From Candidatus Eiseniibacteriota bacterium (GTDB taxonomy: Bacteria; Eisenbacteria; RBG-16-71-46; CAIMUX01): 30,016 nucleotides of DNA. Location: NCBI GenBank assembly GCA_016712505.1, contig JADJQY010000041.1:1-30016 (forward strand). Reading direction: 5' to 3'. The notes under the pieces are model-generated. The model worked only from the letters and a program-made list of their open reading frames with translations, ran no database searches and was not told where the DNA came from. Shown here one piece after another: positions 13,271-21,982 of this stretch. The position numbers and the translations under genes are program-made. Every line of letters begins with the position of its first letter. Within the stretch, counting starts at the first letter, position 1.

Positions 13271-14473
13271 CTAGGCCTTGAGGTTCCGGATGATCGAGAG
13301 GCTGGTGTCGTTGAGCGACTTCAGCATCTGCGTCATGGTCTGGAACATCTGGTTGCGGCGCTCGACCATCTGCTGGAGCTGCGACTGCAGGAGCTGGAGG
13401 TTCGAGTTCTGGCTGCCGTTGCTGGAGCCGCTGCCGTTCGAACCTGAACCGTTGCTCGAGCCGCTGCCGCCGAGGAGGCCGCCGAGGGCGGAGCCGGCCA
13501 TGCCGCCGATGGGGCCGCCGAGAGCTGCGCCGGCGCCGCCGAGGAGCTTGCCGAAGAGACCGCCGCCGCCGCTGCTGCCGCCGCTCTGCTGGGCGCCTTC
13601 GCTGCCCTGCTTCTGCTTGGCCATCTCGGCCTCGATCTTCTTCATCTGGTCTTCGATCTGCTTGTCGATGTGCTTGCCGAGCTTGTCCATCAAGAGCAGG
13701 AGCTTGTCCTCGAGCGAACCGGGGCCGCTCATGATGTCGCTGGCGCCATCGGCGCCGGTCTCGGTGGTCGCGCCGTTCGAACCGTTCGAGCCGTTCGCAC
13801 CGTTCGTGCCGTTGTTGCCGTTCGCGCCGTTTGCACCGCCGATGTTGCCGAACAGATCCTGGAAGATGTTCTTCAGAATGTCGCTGGGGTTGAAACCGGC
13901 CTGACCTGCTTCCGCGCCGCCGTTGGCCCCGCCGAGGAGCGGGAAGTGCGGGAACTGCGCGCCGCCTGGGAAACGCTGGGCCGTGCCATCGACCTTGCCG
14001 TCGCGGATGTCCTTCCAGATGTCGCCGAGGTTGCCGTAGGTGCGGCCGTGGAACAACCACTGGTCGTTCTTGAGCTGGATCGGCTTGCTAAACGAACCGC
14101 AGTACTGACGACCGGTGATGTGACCCTGGCACTGGAAGGGACCGACGTTGTAGTTGTACTTCTGCCCGATGTAGCTCTGACGGGCAACCTGGCGCTGGGC
14201 GTAACCGCCGCCGCAGTGGGTCATGTCCGGACCGTTGTGGGCGGCGCGGGCAATGTGGGCGCGACCCATGCCGCGGCGCGAACCGCGGATCAGCTTGTCG
14301 AGTGAGCTGGTCGGAATGCCGCTCTGAAGATCGATCAGATTGCGCTGCAAACCACCGAGGTCCGCGCGACGAGCGTCGACCAGGGCGCCGATGGCATCGC
14401 CGAAACTATCGGGAAGGCCGAGTCCATCGAGCATCCGGTTGACGTTGCTTCCGACCGAGTTCACGAACGACAT
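13271..14473 (-). CDS. Unknown 400-residue Gly/Asn/Ser-rich protein with collagen-like triplets and Gly-zipper
   Basis: I do not recognise this family. The start at 14473 follows AAGGAG by six bases; the frame is uninterrupted, unlike most neighbours. There is no signal peptide, although the N-terminus (MSFVNSVGSNVNRMLDGLGL) is amphipathic. Residues 60-165 form a Cys/Tyr/Trp-rich region (HCGGGYAQRQVARQSYIGQK, GHITGRQYCGS, NDQWLFHGRTYGNLGDIWKD). Then come seven Gly-X-Asn triplets (213-233), a charged amphipathic helix (252-288), a Gly-zipper hydrophobic stretch (305-336; LLGGAGAALGGPIGGMAGSA), an SNG-repeat linker (337-357) and a C-terminal coiled coil rich in Gln and Met (358-399). The layout (flexible repeats, membrane-active Gly-zipper, terminal coiled coil) recalls secreted translocators or surface filaments exported without a Sec signal, but no homology is visible. 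A hairpin lies on each side, so it is probably monocistronic. Confidence 0.8.
   Translation of the reverse strand: MSFVNSVGSNVNRMLDGLGLPDSFGDAIGALVDARRADLGGLQRNLIDLQSGIPTSSLDKLIRGSRRGMGRAHIARAAHNGPDMTHCGGGYAQRQVARQSYIGQKYNYNVGPFQCQGHITGRQYCGSFSKPIQLKNDQWLFHGRTYGNLGDIWKDIRDGKVDGTAQRFPGGAQFPHFPLLGGANGGAEAGQAGFNPSDILKNIFQDLFGNIGGANGANGNNGTNGANGSNGSNGATTETGADGASDIMSGPGSLEDKLLLLMDKLGKHIDKQIEDQMKKIEAEMAKQKQGSEGAQQSGGSSGGGGLFGKLLGGAGAALGGPIGGMAGSALGGLLGGSGSSNGSGSNGSGSSNGSQNSNLQLLQSQLQQMVERRNQMFQTMTQMLKSLNDTSLSIIRNLKA
13775..13837 (-). repeat. In-frame nine-base repeat encoding Gly-X-Asn triplets
   Basis: Seven consecutive triplets GAN, GAN, GNN, GTN, GAN, GSN, GSN are encoded by a degenerate nine-base unit (CCGTTCGNN on the plus strand). 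The Gly-every-third pattern is collagen-like, but with Asn where Pro is usual. A second low-complexity Ser-Asn-Gly tract lies nearby in the same gene (about 13400-13465). Confidence 0.7.
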
Positions 14474-14731
14474 CTGAGTCTCCTTGTTGCTCCCCGGCTC
14501 TCCGCCGCGGGTCTGTTCTCCGTTTTGGCTCCGGCGGGCGTGCCGTCGGATCGATGCCCACTTATCGCGGCGAACGACGCGGAGTTGCGCCCTCCGATCG
14601 GAATTCGTGGAGAGGAGGAGTGGACCACAGGTTCCGCAGAATCGGAGGATTCGACCCAGTCGCAACCTGTTGAATCGTATCTGGTTACGTAGCATCTCGC
14701 TGGAGGGAGAGCGGCGGGGACGAGGACGGGG

Positions 14732-14773
14732 AACCGCGGGACAGGGTCGAGAGGTCCGACCTGCCCCGCGGTT
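14732..14773. terminator. Probable terminator hairpin after the NPYFPL-domain operon
   Basis: AACCGCGGG (14732-14740) pairs with CCCGCGGTT (14765-14773), and the inner bases extend the stem with mismatches. It begins about 22 bases after the stop (14795) of the minus-strand lipoprotein and upstream of the Gly-rich gene, separating the two transcripts. On the minus strand it is followed by CCCCGTCC, so there is no good T-run. Confidence 0.45.
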
Positions 14774-14794
14774 TTGGGGGAGCGTTTCCGTGCG

Positions 14795-15515
14795 TTACTT
14801 CGTCCGGATCTCGACCAGCTCGAGCCCTCCGGTGCCGCCCTGGGCCATCTCCTCTTTGATCAGGCCGACGCCGGGGGCGTAGTACTTGTACTCGGCGACT
14901 CCCGGCTCGAGGGGGTCCACTCGCGCGTCTGGAGGCAGTTGACGTAGGCGCCCTGCCGGACCGCCACCGATACGTCCGTGCGAACGACCGATGCCATGTC
15001 TTCGGCCTCGCCCTTGTAGTACTCCTGGTGGTAGCTGGCACCGACGACCGGCGTCCCCTGAATGAGAATCCCCGCGCGCGCGCCGTCGACCCCGGCCTGC
15101 CAGGAACCTTCGGTGCTGATCACGCGACCGTTGTCGATCTCCTTCGTGTCCTCGCCGAAGTACCAGATGTCACCGTTTTCGTGCTGGGCAAACCAGTCGA
15201 AGGTGTCCTCTTCGAGCTCCCCATCGACGAAGGCGCGATCATGTACGACCACGCAGGTCACACCGAGAATCTTCTTGGCCTCGGATGTCACCTCGAACTC
15301 CACCCGCTGAGCTCCCCGTCACCATTTCTTCCCTCGTAGACGAAGGTGGTGCCGGGTTCGAGCGGGAAGTACGGGTTGGTGATGGCGGGAACGAACTGCG
15401 ACGGGACCACTTCCGGCAGCTCGGGGCCGCTGGGCGACGAGCCGTCCCTGCCGCAGCCGACACTCAGCGGGGCGAGAAGCGCCGCGCAGGCGAGAGAAAG
15501 TGCAAATCGGTTCAT
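14795..15515 (-). CDS. Lipoprotein with NPYFPLxPGTT domain (frame-broken)
   Basis: ATG at 15515 follows GGAGG by seven bases. The lipoprotein signal is MNRFALSLACAALLAPLSVG followed by the lipobox Cys. The mature domain opens with ITNPYFPLEPGTTFVYEG, then (after a shift near 15300) EAKKILGVTCVVVHDRAFVD, DTFDWFAQHENGDIWYFGED, GSWQAGVDGARAGILIQG and YHQEYYKGEAEDMASVV. After another shift near 14910 the end reads EYKYYAPGVGLIKEEM and LELVEIRTK. This is a recurrent uncharacterised exported domain known from many high-GC bacteria; I know no function for it. It lies 30 bases after a second protein with the same domain (15545-16873) and is probably co-transcribed with it. It would act at the outer or inner membrane periplasmic face. 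Confidence 0.8.
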
Positions 15516-15544
15516 GTCTTGCCTCCGGGTCTTGGTTGTTTCGA

Positions 15545-16873
15545 TCAGCGGGTCACGACGAGTTTCGCGGTGCCGACCAGCGCGCTGGACGCGACGCGAA
15601 CGAAGTAGATGCCGGACGGCACCGCGTTCGATCCGTCGTCGCGGCGATCCCAGGCGAGGCTCTGATCACCCGATCCCAGCGGGCCGTCGAACAGTTCACG
15701 CACGCGGCGCCCGGACGCGTCGAACACCTCCACCTTCACCTCGCCGGCACCGGGCAAGGAAAAGCGGATCGTCGACTCGAACCGCGACGGGGCAGTGCGA
15801 GCCAGGACGCGCAGACCCGCGAGGGCACTGCTTACACGGGACTCACCGGACGCGCGACCGGAGGTGAAGGAGATCAGCTCGGTGCGGACACCCGTCTCGA
15901 GCGAGATTTCGACGATCGAGCCGATACCGGGAGCGTAGAACTTGTGCGCTTCGTGGCCGGGTTCGATCGGGGTGTACTCCAGGGTCTGCACGCAGGACCC
16001 ATTGCAGGAGCCGGCGGGCGCGGTCTCGGTGGCCTCCGAGGAGAGCACCTCGGCCAGATCCTCGGCGTCGCCAAGCAGGAACTCCTGGCGGTACTCGTCT
16101 TCTTCTTCCGGCTCGTCGAGCATGATGATGCCGGGACGCGCTCCGTCGATGCCCCCTGATCCAGCTTCCGTCGAGGCTGACCAGCCGACCGTCTTCGAAG
16201 TTGCGGCTCAACTCGCCGAAGTACCAGACGTTCCCTTCCTCGTCCTGGGCGTAGTCCTCGGTGTCCTCGGTCGCCACCCCGCCCTCGGTCACCACATCGC
16301 GGATCACCGTACAGAGCACTCCGAGGATCTCGATCGTGTCCTCGGTAACCGTGACCTCGATGGTCTCCGCTGCCTTCCGATAGACCCAGGTCGTTCCGGG
16401 CACGAGCGGGAAGTAGGATTGGGATCCGCCGCCGCCTCTTCCGGCGAGAGGAAGTCCTCCGCCTCGATCTCCGGATCGTACGCCGCCTCGCCGAGATCCT
16501 CACAGACCTCGAGTCGCGCCTCGTACTGCTCGCCGCAGAGCGCGAGATCGTCCTTCATCGCCGCTCCTGCCTCCTCCAGGCACGCGTCCCGATCCTCAGG
16601 ATTGCTCTCCTGGAGACACTTGCCGACCTGAATCCAGAAGTCGTCCTGAACTTCGAAGCGGCAGGCGCGATGAGCGCTCTGCGCGGTGCGCGAGCAGGAG
16701 CGGGACCGTGCGGCACGAAGCTGATCCGGTGCCCCGCTTGCAAGCCCGGGTTCAGGGAGCATCCGTTCCGCCTCGATCTGAGGGCTGGTTCCATCATCGA
16801 GGTGTGCCTCGATGGCCGGGAGGGTCACGGGAGTCGAGGTCAAGACTGCGGCGATCAGAGCTGAGATCCACAT
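15545..16873 (-). CDS. Exported NPYFPLxPGTT-domain protein with FlgD-like Ig tail (frame-broken)
   Basis: ATG at 16873 is preceded by AAGGAG; the signal peptide is MWISALIAAVLTSTPVTLPA. A Cys-containing helical region follows (DDFWIQVGKCLQESNPEDRD, LALCGEQYEARLEVCEDLGE), then DPNP and, after a shift near 16420, YFPLVPGTTWVYRK, DTIEILGVLCTVIRDVV, DYAQDEEGNVWYFGELS and, after a shift near 16155, EEEDEYRQEFLLGDAEDLAE and HEAHKFYAPGIGSIVEIS. The last 85 residues are a FlgD/T9SS-like Ig unit (TIRFSLPGAGEVKVEVFDAS, then GIYFVRV). It is therefore a paralogue of the following lipoprotein with an extra N-terminal region and a sorting-type tail in place of a lipid anchor. First gene of a two-gene operon; an IS630 element ends 52 bases upstream of its start. 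Confidence 0.85.
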
Positions 16874-16925
16874 GGTTCGTACTCCTTCGGTTCGGTGAAC
16901 GCTGAAGAGCGAAGTGTCGAACCTA

Positions 16926-16943
16926 AATCGCTTTGCATGATTC
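16926..16943 (+). repeat. IS630 left terminal inverted repeat
   Basis: AATCGCTTTGCATGATTC, an exact reverse complement of 18099-18116, next to the TA target at 16924-16925. Confidence 0.9.
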
Positions 16944-16955
16944 CGCAACACCACC

Positions 16956-17981
16956 TCAGCAGCCCAGCGGTTCGCGCTGCGTGTTCAACCGCGTGCTGAG
17001 GTACTGGAAGATCGCTTCGAGCAGGTCGATCATCGTCTTCTTGTCGTGGTTGCGGGTGACGTTGTCGTGCACGTCTTTCCAAAGCCGCTCGATCCGGTTC
17101 TCCTGGGGGGCGTAAGGAGGCAGGAAGTGCAACTCGATCCGCCCGCCGAGCTCCCGCAGCGCCTTCTCGACCCAGCGGCTCTTGTGGATCACGTAGTTGT
17201 CGAGGATGAGGTGGATTGTCCTGGTTCGGTGATAGATCGAGGCCAGAAGATGAAGCAGACGGACGAAGAGCCAGCTCGCTTTCCGGTCGCCTTCGACGTA
17301 GATCAGCCGACCCTGGGCATGGTCATATGCGCCAGCCAGGTAGCGCTTCTCGTTCCGACCCGGAGTCTCGACGTAGCGCTGCTGCCCCCGCAGCGTCCAG
17401 TCCGGTCCGATCCGCGGGTTCTTATGGATGTCGATCTCGTCGACGAAGAGCACGACCTCGCGGCGGGCACGGTGGGCGGCCAGGCGCGCAGCTCGGCGAT
17501 CCGATCCTCGCGCCGACGGCGGCTCCAGGGGCATCGGACGAACGGTCGCGCCCGCTTGAGCACCACCGAGAGAGCGCATCACCTTGCTCAAGTGCCCAAG
17601 CGAGAGCCGAACGTTCAGTTCTTTCGCAATCACCTGAGCCAAGACCTCGAGCGACCAAGTGGATCGTTGAAAGCCATGATCAGCCGGTCGGCCGACCTGA
17701 TCTGGAGGATTCCGCCGCGAACGTCTTCGTCGACCTTGAGCGACCCGTTCTCCGTCCGCCGATCGAGCAGGCCCTGCCCCCTTCGGCGCGGAAGCGAAGG
17801 GCGACTCTCCAAGCGGTCGATGGGGCGCAACCCAGGGCCATCGCGGCGGCGTGTGCGCTCAACCCTTCCGCCATCTTCAAAACCAAGCGGCAGCGGATCC
17901 GAAAATCGGCATTGCGGGTCTTCTGACTGGCTCGGATAATGCGGCGTCGGGTCGGACGGGAAGACGTCCGAGATCGAACAT
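16956..17981 (-). CDS. IS630-family DDE transposase (frame-broken)
   Basis: ATG at 17981 follows AAGGAGG. The N-terminal helix-turn-helix reads LKMAEGLSAHAAAMALGCAP then STAWRVALRFRAEGG. The catalytic core is intact in one frame from 17642: first Asp in VVLFVDEIDIHKNPRIGPDW, second Asp in TIHLILDNYVIHKSRW, and Glu in FLPPYAPQENRIERLWKDVH, the DDE triad of IS630 elements. Total length is about 342 residues, normal for the family. Shifts near 17935, 17770 and 17690 break the N-terminal part. If these are sequencing errors like those in its neighbours, the enzyme is probably functional; if real, the copy is dead. It mobilises the enclosing element by cut-and-paste transposition into TA. Confidence 0.88.
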
Positions 17982-18098
17982 CGTGAGACCTCCTTGTCGT
18001 CGGTTGGGACCAACAACAGACTGGCAGGTGAGGTCTTACGGCTTCTAGGCTTGATCTTCATCCCCGCACCCGGGCATCCTCAGGGGAATCGCTATTTT

Positions 18099-18116
18099 GA
18101 ATCATGCAAAGCGATT
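18099..18116 (-). repeat. IS630 right terminal inverted repeat
   Basis: GAATCATGCAAAGCGATT, the exact reverse complement of 16926-16943, next to the TA target at 18117-18118. Confidence 0.9.
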
Positions 18117-18191
18117 TAGAGCCGGCGATCCTGCGGATTTGTGACAGTTGTTTCCTCGAAAACGTCGAGGCGACACGCAGCGGGGCCCGAG

Positions 18192-19029
18192 CTACCGGTC
18201 GAGTGGAACGCGCATCACCGGACCTGCGGTAGGGGCTGACCCACTCAGTACGCCCCCTTCCCGCACGACCAGCACGTCCCGACCTTCGATCTGGACGCGA
18301 ATCAGGTGCGGGATGCGCGGGAGCTTGAGCTCGTAGTCCGCGTGACGCCCACGATTGTTGACCGTGAGTTCACGCTCCGAGGTGGCGAAGGAGACGGTGT
18401 CACGCGCGGCCCTCACCTCGACGTCGGCGCCGTCGTGGAAGGAGACCCAGAGGGCCCCGGATGCTTGGCGCGACTCGAATCGGACAGTGAATGCGCCTGC
18501 GGGCTTCACCGACATGCCGGCGGTCGGGTGCGTCAGGTTCGGTGGTTCCTCGGAAGCTGGAGAGTGAGGCGTCGATTCGATGAGCGGCGCATCGGGGCCG
18601 GGCGCTCGCGTCGGCCCCCGAAGAGGTCGTCGATCCAGCGCGGTACCGGCGAGCCGGGCATGGTGTAGGCCAAGGTCGCGACCAAGATGAGAGCAGCCGC
18701 TCCAACCGTCGCGCGGACCCAACCCCGGAGCGCGACCGAAGCGGAAGGTTGGCGCGATCGCGGAGAGGGCGATGGGTCATCGGGCGGGGGCGCGTGACGT
18801 CTGCGTTCGCCTGCGATGCGGAGTGCAGGGCGATCGCCGGCGCATCGAGCTCCAGGAAGCGATCCGCGAGCCAGGCGTCCTCGGCGCGCGCAGCATCGAG
18901 GTGGGCGCGGCACGCGGCGCACGTGCGCAGATGGCTCTCCGCCACGGCGCGGAGCGCGGGGCTCAGCTCGTCGTCGAGAAGGCGCTGGATCCGTTCGTCA
19001 TCGAGATGCCGTTGGTCATCGTCGTGCAT
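18192..19029 (-). CDS. Zinc-finger anti-sigma factor (frame-broken)
   Basis: Membrane protein that should hold the adjacent ECF sigma factor inactive. The N-terminal ZAS domain shows the metal-binding H-x3-C-x2-C in ESHLRTCAACRAHLDAA, within a helical DDERIQRLLDDELSPALRAV frame. A transmembrane helix follows (VGAAALILVATLAYTM, about 18660-18710) after a shift near 18775. A second shift near 18610 leads to a C-terminal beta-rich outer domain (GAFTVRFESRQASGALWVSF, VRAARDTVSFATSERELTV, LPRIPHLIRVQIEGRDVLVV) ending at 18192. The start overlaps the sigma gene's end by 14 bases, so translation is probably coupled. The length is about 279 residues. The outer domain is long for a simple ZAS protein and may receive a signal from the envelope. 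Confidence 0.85.
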
Positions 19030-19541
19030 CGTGAGCCTCCTCGTACGCCGCGCGGAACGCTCGCTTGGCCCGGGCCAACAGGGTGCCGACGCTCGATTCT
19101 TCGAGATCGAGGGCGAGCGCCAGCTCCCGATAGCTGTACCCCTCCGTTCGAAGCAAGAGCAGCGACTGTTCCCGCTCCGAGAGGGTCTCGATGGCCCGTC
19201 GCACCCTACCGTCTCCCGCTGCCGAGAGCCCTTCCAGGCCCGAAGGGGATGATTCCCGCAGATCGCCGCCGGTCTCCGCCTCCGCAGCAGGCGTGTGCGC
19301 CGACTCTCTTTCGATCGCGCGTTGCGAAAGAGGTTGGTCGCCACGGTGATCAGCCAGGCCTCCGGGCAGTCGGGAGACTCGCCGCGCTCGTACAGCTTGA
19401 TGAACGCCTCCTGAGCCAGGTCGGCCGCGAGCTGCGGTTCGCCCGAGAGGCGCGCAAGATACCGCTCGAGCCGCGGCTTCTGCGTCTCTCGAACAGGGTC
19501 GGGAACCGTTCCCGAAAGGCGTCGTGTGACGGTTGGGTCAT
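19016..19541 (-). CDS. ECF-type RNA polymerase sigma factor (frame-broken)
   Basis: ATG at 19541 follows a GGAGG site very closely. Region 2 is clear after a shift near 19490: LAADLAQEAFIKLYERG then PEAWLITVATNLFRNARSKE, the typical core-binding and -10 recognition helices. Region 4 (-35 recognition helix-turn-helix) is clean at the end: AIETLSEREQSLLLLRTEGY, SYRELALALDLEESSVGTLL, ARAKRAFRAAYEE. The linker between is broken by a shift near 19265. The length is about 175 residues, normal for the class. The gene lies 73 bases downstream of the TonB-dependent-receptor-like gene and overlaps the anti-sigma gene, so the three probably form one unit. Confidence 0.88.
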
Positions 19542-19614
19542 ATCCTCCAGTCCGGGTCGGCGAGATCTCCGACCGAAGAACCGGCGAGCGGGACGATTCG
19601 TGACACGAAGCCGA

Positions 19615-21865
19615 TCAAAATCGCCACTCCAGACCGGCGACCAGGGGAGAGAAGGGGCGCATCTCGATTCCGGTTCGCCGGCCGGTCGCCGGATCGATCA
19701 CCGCGAGCAGGATGTTCCGCCGGGCGAGGAGGTTCGTCGCCGAGCCGAAGAGGCTCATCCCCACGTCACGATCCCCGACCTGGATCCGCCAGTGCTTTCG
19801 CAGGCCGAGATCGACCCGAAGGTAGGCCGGAAGGCGACTCGCTCCCAGCGGCTCGGCCCGGGTCTCGGGAGAGCCGACGAATTCGCACCCCTGGTCGAGT
19901 AGGTTGCACGACTCCCATTCGAACGGCCCCAGGAGGTCGGTGCCGCGCCGCCCGAGGAGCCCTTCCATTCCCAGACGGACCGACGTGGAGGGGGTGGGAA
20001 ACCAGGTTCCCCGAGCGTCAGTTGGTGCCTGGCAGCGTGGGACGGCACGTAGCTCCCGCCGACATGGCGATACCGCGTCCATTGGTAGACATACCCGCCC
20101 GCGACCCCAAGCTGGTCGCCGCTGATCGCCGACTCAGAGCGACTCCCTGGCTCCGGGCGCCCGGAAACCGGCGCCTGGGTAGCGAAGGGCCCTTCGGTGT
20201 TCGGAGCGACCAGGGCCAGCCCTCGCAGCGCGCGATCATGGAACTGCACGGTGGCAGTCCAGCGGGGAGTGATCCGGGTCTCGAGTGCCAGAAGGGCGAG
20301 ATCGCTCTCCAGATCCGGGATCCGGTCCGACTCGCTCGAAGCCTGAAGCTCTATCGGGAAGATGCGCGACACGAGCGACTCGGGATTCCGGAGCGATTGC
20401 TGAAACTGACGCGTGCGGAGCGCCGCGCCGACCAGCGAGCTGCGGGCGTCCAGGCGATAGCGGAGGGTGATCGCGGGATCGAGCGCCAGGGTATGGTGAG
20501 CGCGACTCCCGGTCAGCCCCAGGTCGACGCGGAGTCGCTCACCGATCGGGCGCTGATGACGGAGCCCGATCGAGGCGACCACGCCTTCGGCCTCGAACGA
20601 CAGCGCTGGGGGGCTCCCATCTTTCACGCCGCGATAGCGGCTCCTCTCCCCCCACGATCCGTCCACCCGCCTGGGTCGTGGCCCCCACGTACCGTCTCGT
20701 ACTGACCGCCGAGTCCGATCTCGCGACTCGAGGTGACCAGCCGCTGGGTCAGGGAATCGGCGCCGGTCCAGTGCGCCGAGGCGTCCGATCGCGCGGCCCA
20801 GGCGCGGAGCGAGAGCGACGAACTTCCCGCGGTCCGACTCCAGATCAGACCGTGCGAGTTTCCATCCCAGGCGAGCAGATTCCGCCCCGGTTGCACCCCT
20901 CCGTTGAACTCCGGATTGGAGAGCGCGACGCTGACCTCATCCTCGTTGCCGTAGCTCAGGAGGCGCAGCTTGCCGCGGGCGATCAGGAGAGCGAACTTCG
21001 CCAGCCAGTCGGCGCCTTCCCCTCGCAGGTAGGTAGCTGCGCTCTTTCGCGGCACCAGCCCCGGAAAGGTGACCCGTGCGCCGAGTAGCATTCCAACCCG
21101 GCCGAGCGGTCCGTCCACGGCGATTCGAGCCTGGGTGTTGCTCGCCGCCCCGCGTACCCGGGGTTCGGCCCCCGGTTCGTGGGTCTCGACCGCCACGACG
21201 CCGGATGCAGCACTCGGGTCCTCGGCGCGGGGCGCGACGCTCCGCAGATCGATCCGGGCAACCACATCGGGATTGAGTGCGCTGAACGTACCGCCGGCGT
21301 GCTGCGGATTCCGGATCGGGATCCCGTCCACCAGGTAGGCGATCTGGTCGGATGCGCCGCCGCGCACGCTCAAACCCGTCGGGGCCTCGGGATCGACGCG
21401 CACCTCACCGCCGCCGAGGGCTTGAAGGAGATCCGGCTCGGAGAGCAGCGGATGATGCCGCACCTCGGCCGCGGAGAGCCCTCGCTCGGGGAAAAGGACA
21501 CCCGACGCGGGATCGAGGCTCCGGAGCGGTACCTGCCCGTGCACCTCGATCCCTTCCAGCGGAATCGACTCCGGTCGGAGGGCGACGGTGATCTCGACCG
21601 CCCCGGTCTCGGGCACCAACGCCTGGAAGACCTGAGTCGCGTACCCGACGTGGCGTGCGACCACCCGGTACATTCCAGGCTCCAGATCGGTGATGCGGTA
21701 GCCACCCTGGGGATCGGTGAGGACCGATCGCGACGCATCGGGCAGGCTCAGGAAAGCGCCGGTCAGAGGCAGGGCCTGCTCGGCGTCGATCACCCTGCCG
21801 GAGAGTTCAGCCGCCCGGGCCTCGATCGCCAGGCAGAAGAGTGCGACCCAAATACGACCCGCCAT
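19615..21865 (-). CDS. TonB-dependent-receptor-like outer membrane protein with carboxypeptidase-regulatory-like domain (frame-broken)
   Basis: ATG at 21865 follows GGAGGAGC. A short signal peptide (RIWVALFCLAIEARA) leads to a carboxypeptidase-regulatory-like beta-sandwich (residues about 20-105: ELSGRVIDAEQALPLTGAFL, LTDPQGGYRITDLEPGMYRV). A plug domain follows (about 125-235: PDLLQALGGGEVRVDPEAPT, LSVRGGASDQIAYLVDGIPI, NPQHAGGTFSALNPDVVARI). The rest is beta-strand-rich barrel text ending in LVAGLEWRF, the terminal aromatic expected for barrel insertion. Shifts lie near 20650 and 20030. Total length is about 750 residues. No TonB box is obvious after the signal, so energised transport is not proven. 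Its position directly before an ECF sigma/anti-sigma pair suggests surface signalling or shared regulation. The substrate is unknown. Confidence 0.85.
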
Positions 21866-21882
21866 GCTCCTCCGATTGACGC

Positions 21883-21912
21883 GCGGCGGAAACGGGTTTC
21901 CGTCTCCGCCGC
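21883..21912. terminator. Hairpin between GACC-repeat gene and TonB-receptor-like gene
   Basis: GCGGCGGA (21883-21890) pairs with TCCGCCGC (21905-21912); an alternative inner pairing is GGAAAC/GTTTCC. It lies in the 117-base gap after the stop at 21983 and just before the ATG at 21865 on the minus strand, so it may terminate the upstream gene or act in the leader of the receptor gene. No T-run follows. Confidence 0.35.
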
Positions 21913-21982
21913 ACTTCAGTTCAACTCGGAAGCAGTCTAGCAGTATCGCGCGTCGAGCGCGGCGGCCGGCGTTGCAGCCGAC

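Larger units (their letters stand above)
16926..18116 (-). mobile_element. Complete IS630-family insertion sequence with TA target duplication
   Basis: The element is 1191 bases, bounded by perfect 18-base inverted repeats and flanked on both sides by TA (16924-16925 and 18117-18118), the target that IS630/Tc1-mariner elements duplicate. It contains one transposase gene reading leftwards, which nearly fills it. It sits in the gap between the anti-sigma gene and the NPYFPL-domain operon, only 52 bases from the ATG at 16873, where it would separate that operon from any promoter further upstream. Confidence 0.9.

Noticed and set aside
13775..13837. CRISPR-like or satellite repeat
   Set aside because: The nine-base periodicity is in frame within a gene and encodes Gly-X-Asn triplets; there are no spacers.
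13278..14305. Plus-strand frames opposite the Gly-rich gene
   Set aside because: Low-complexity Pro/Ala text produced by the complement of Gly/Asn repeats.
13271..14473. Assignment of the Gly-rich protein to type III secretion
   Set aside because: Coiled coils and a Gly-zipper resemble translocators, but no apparatus gene is present and no motif is diagnostic.
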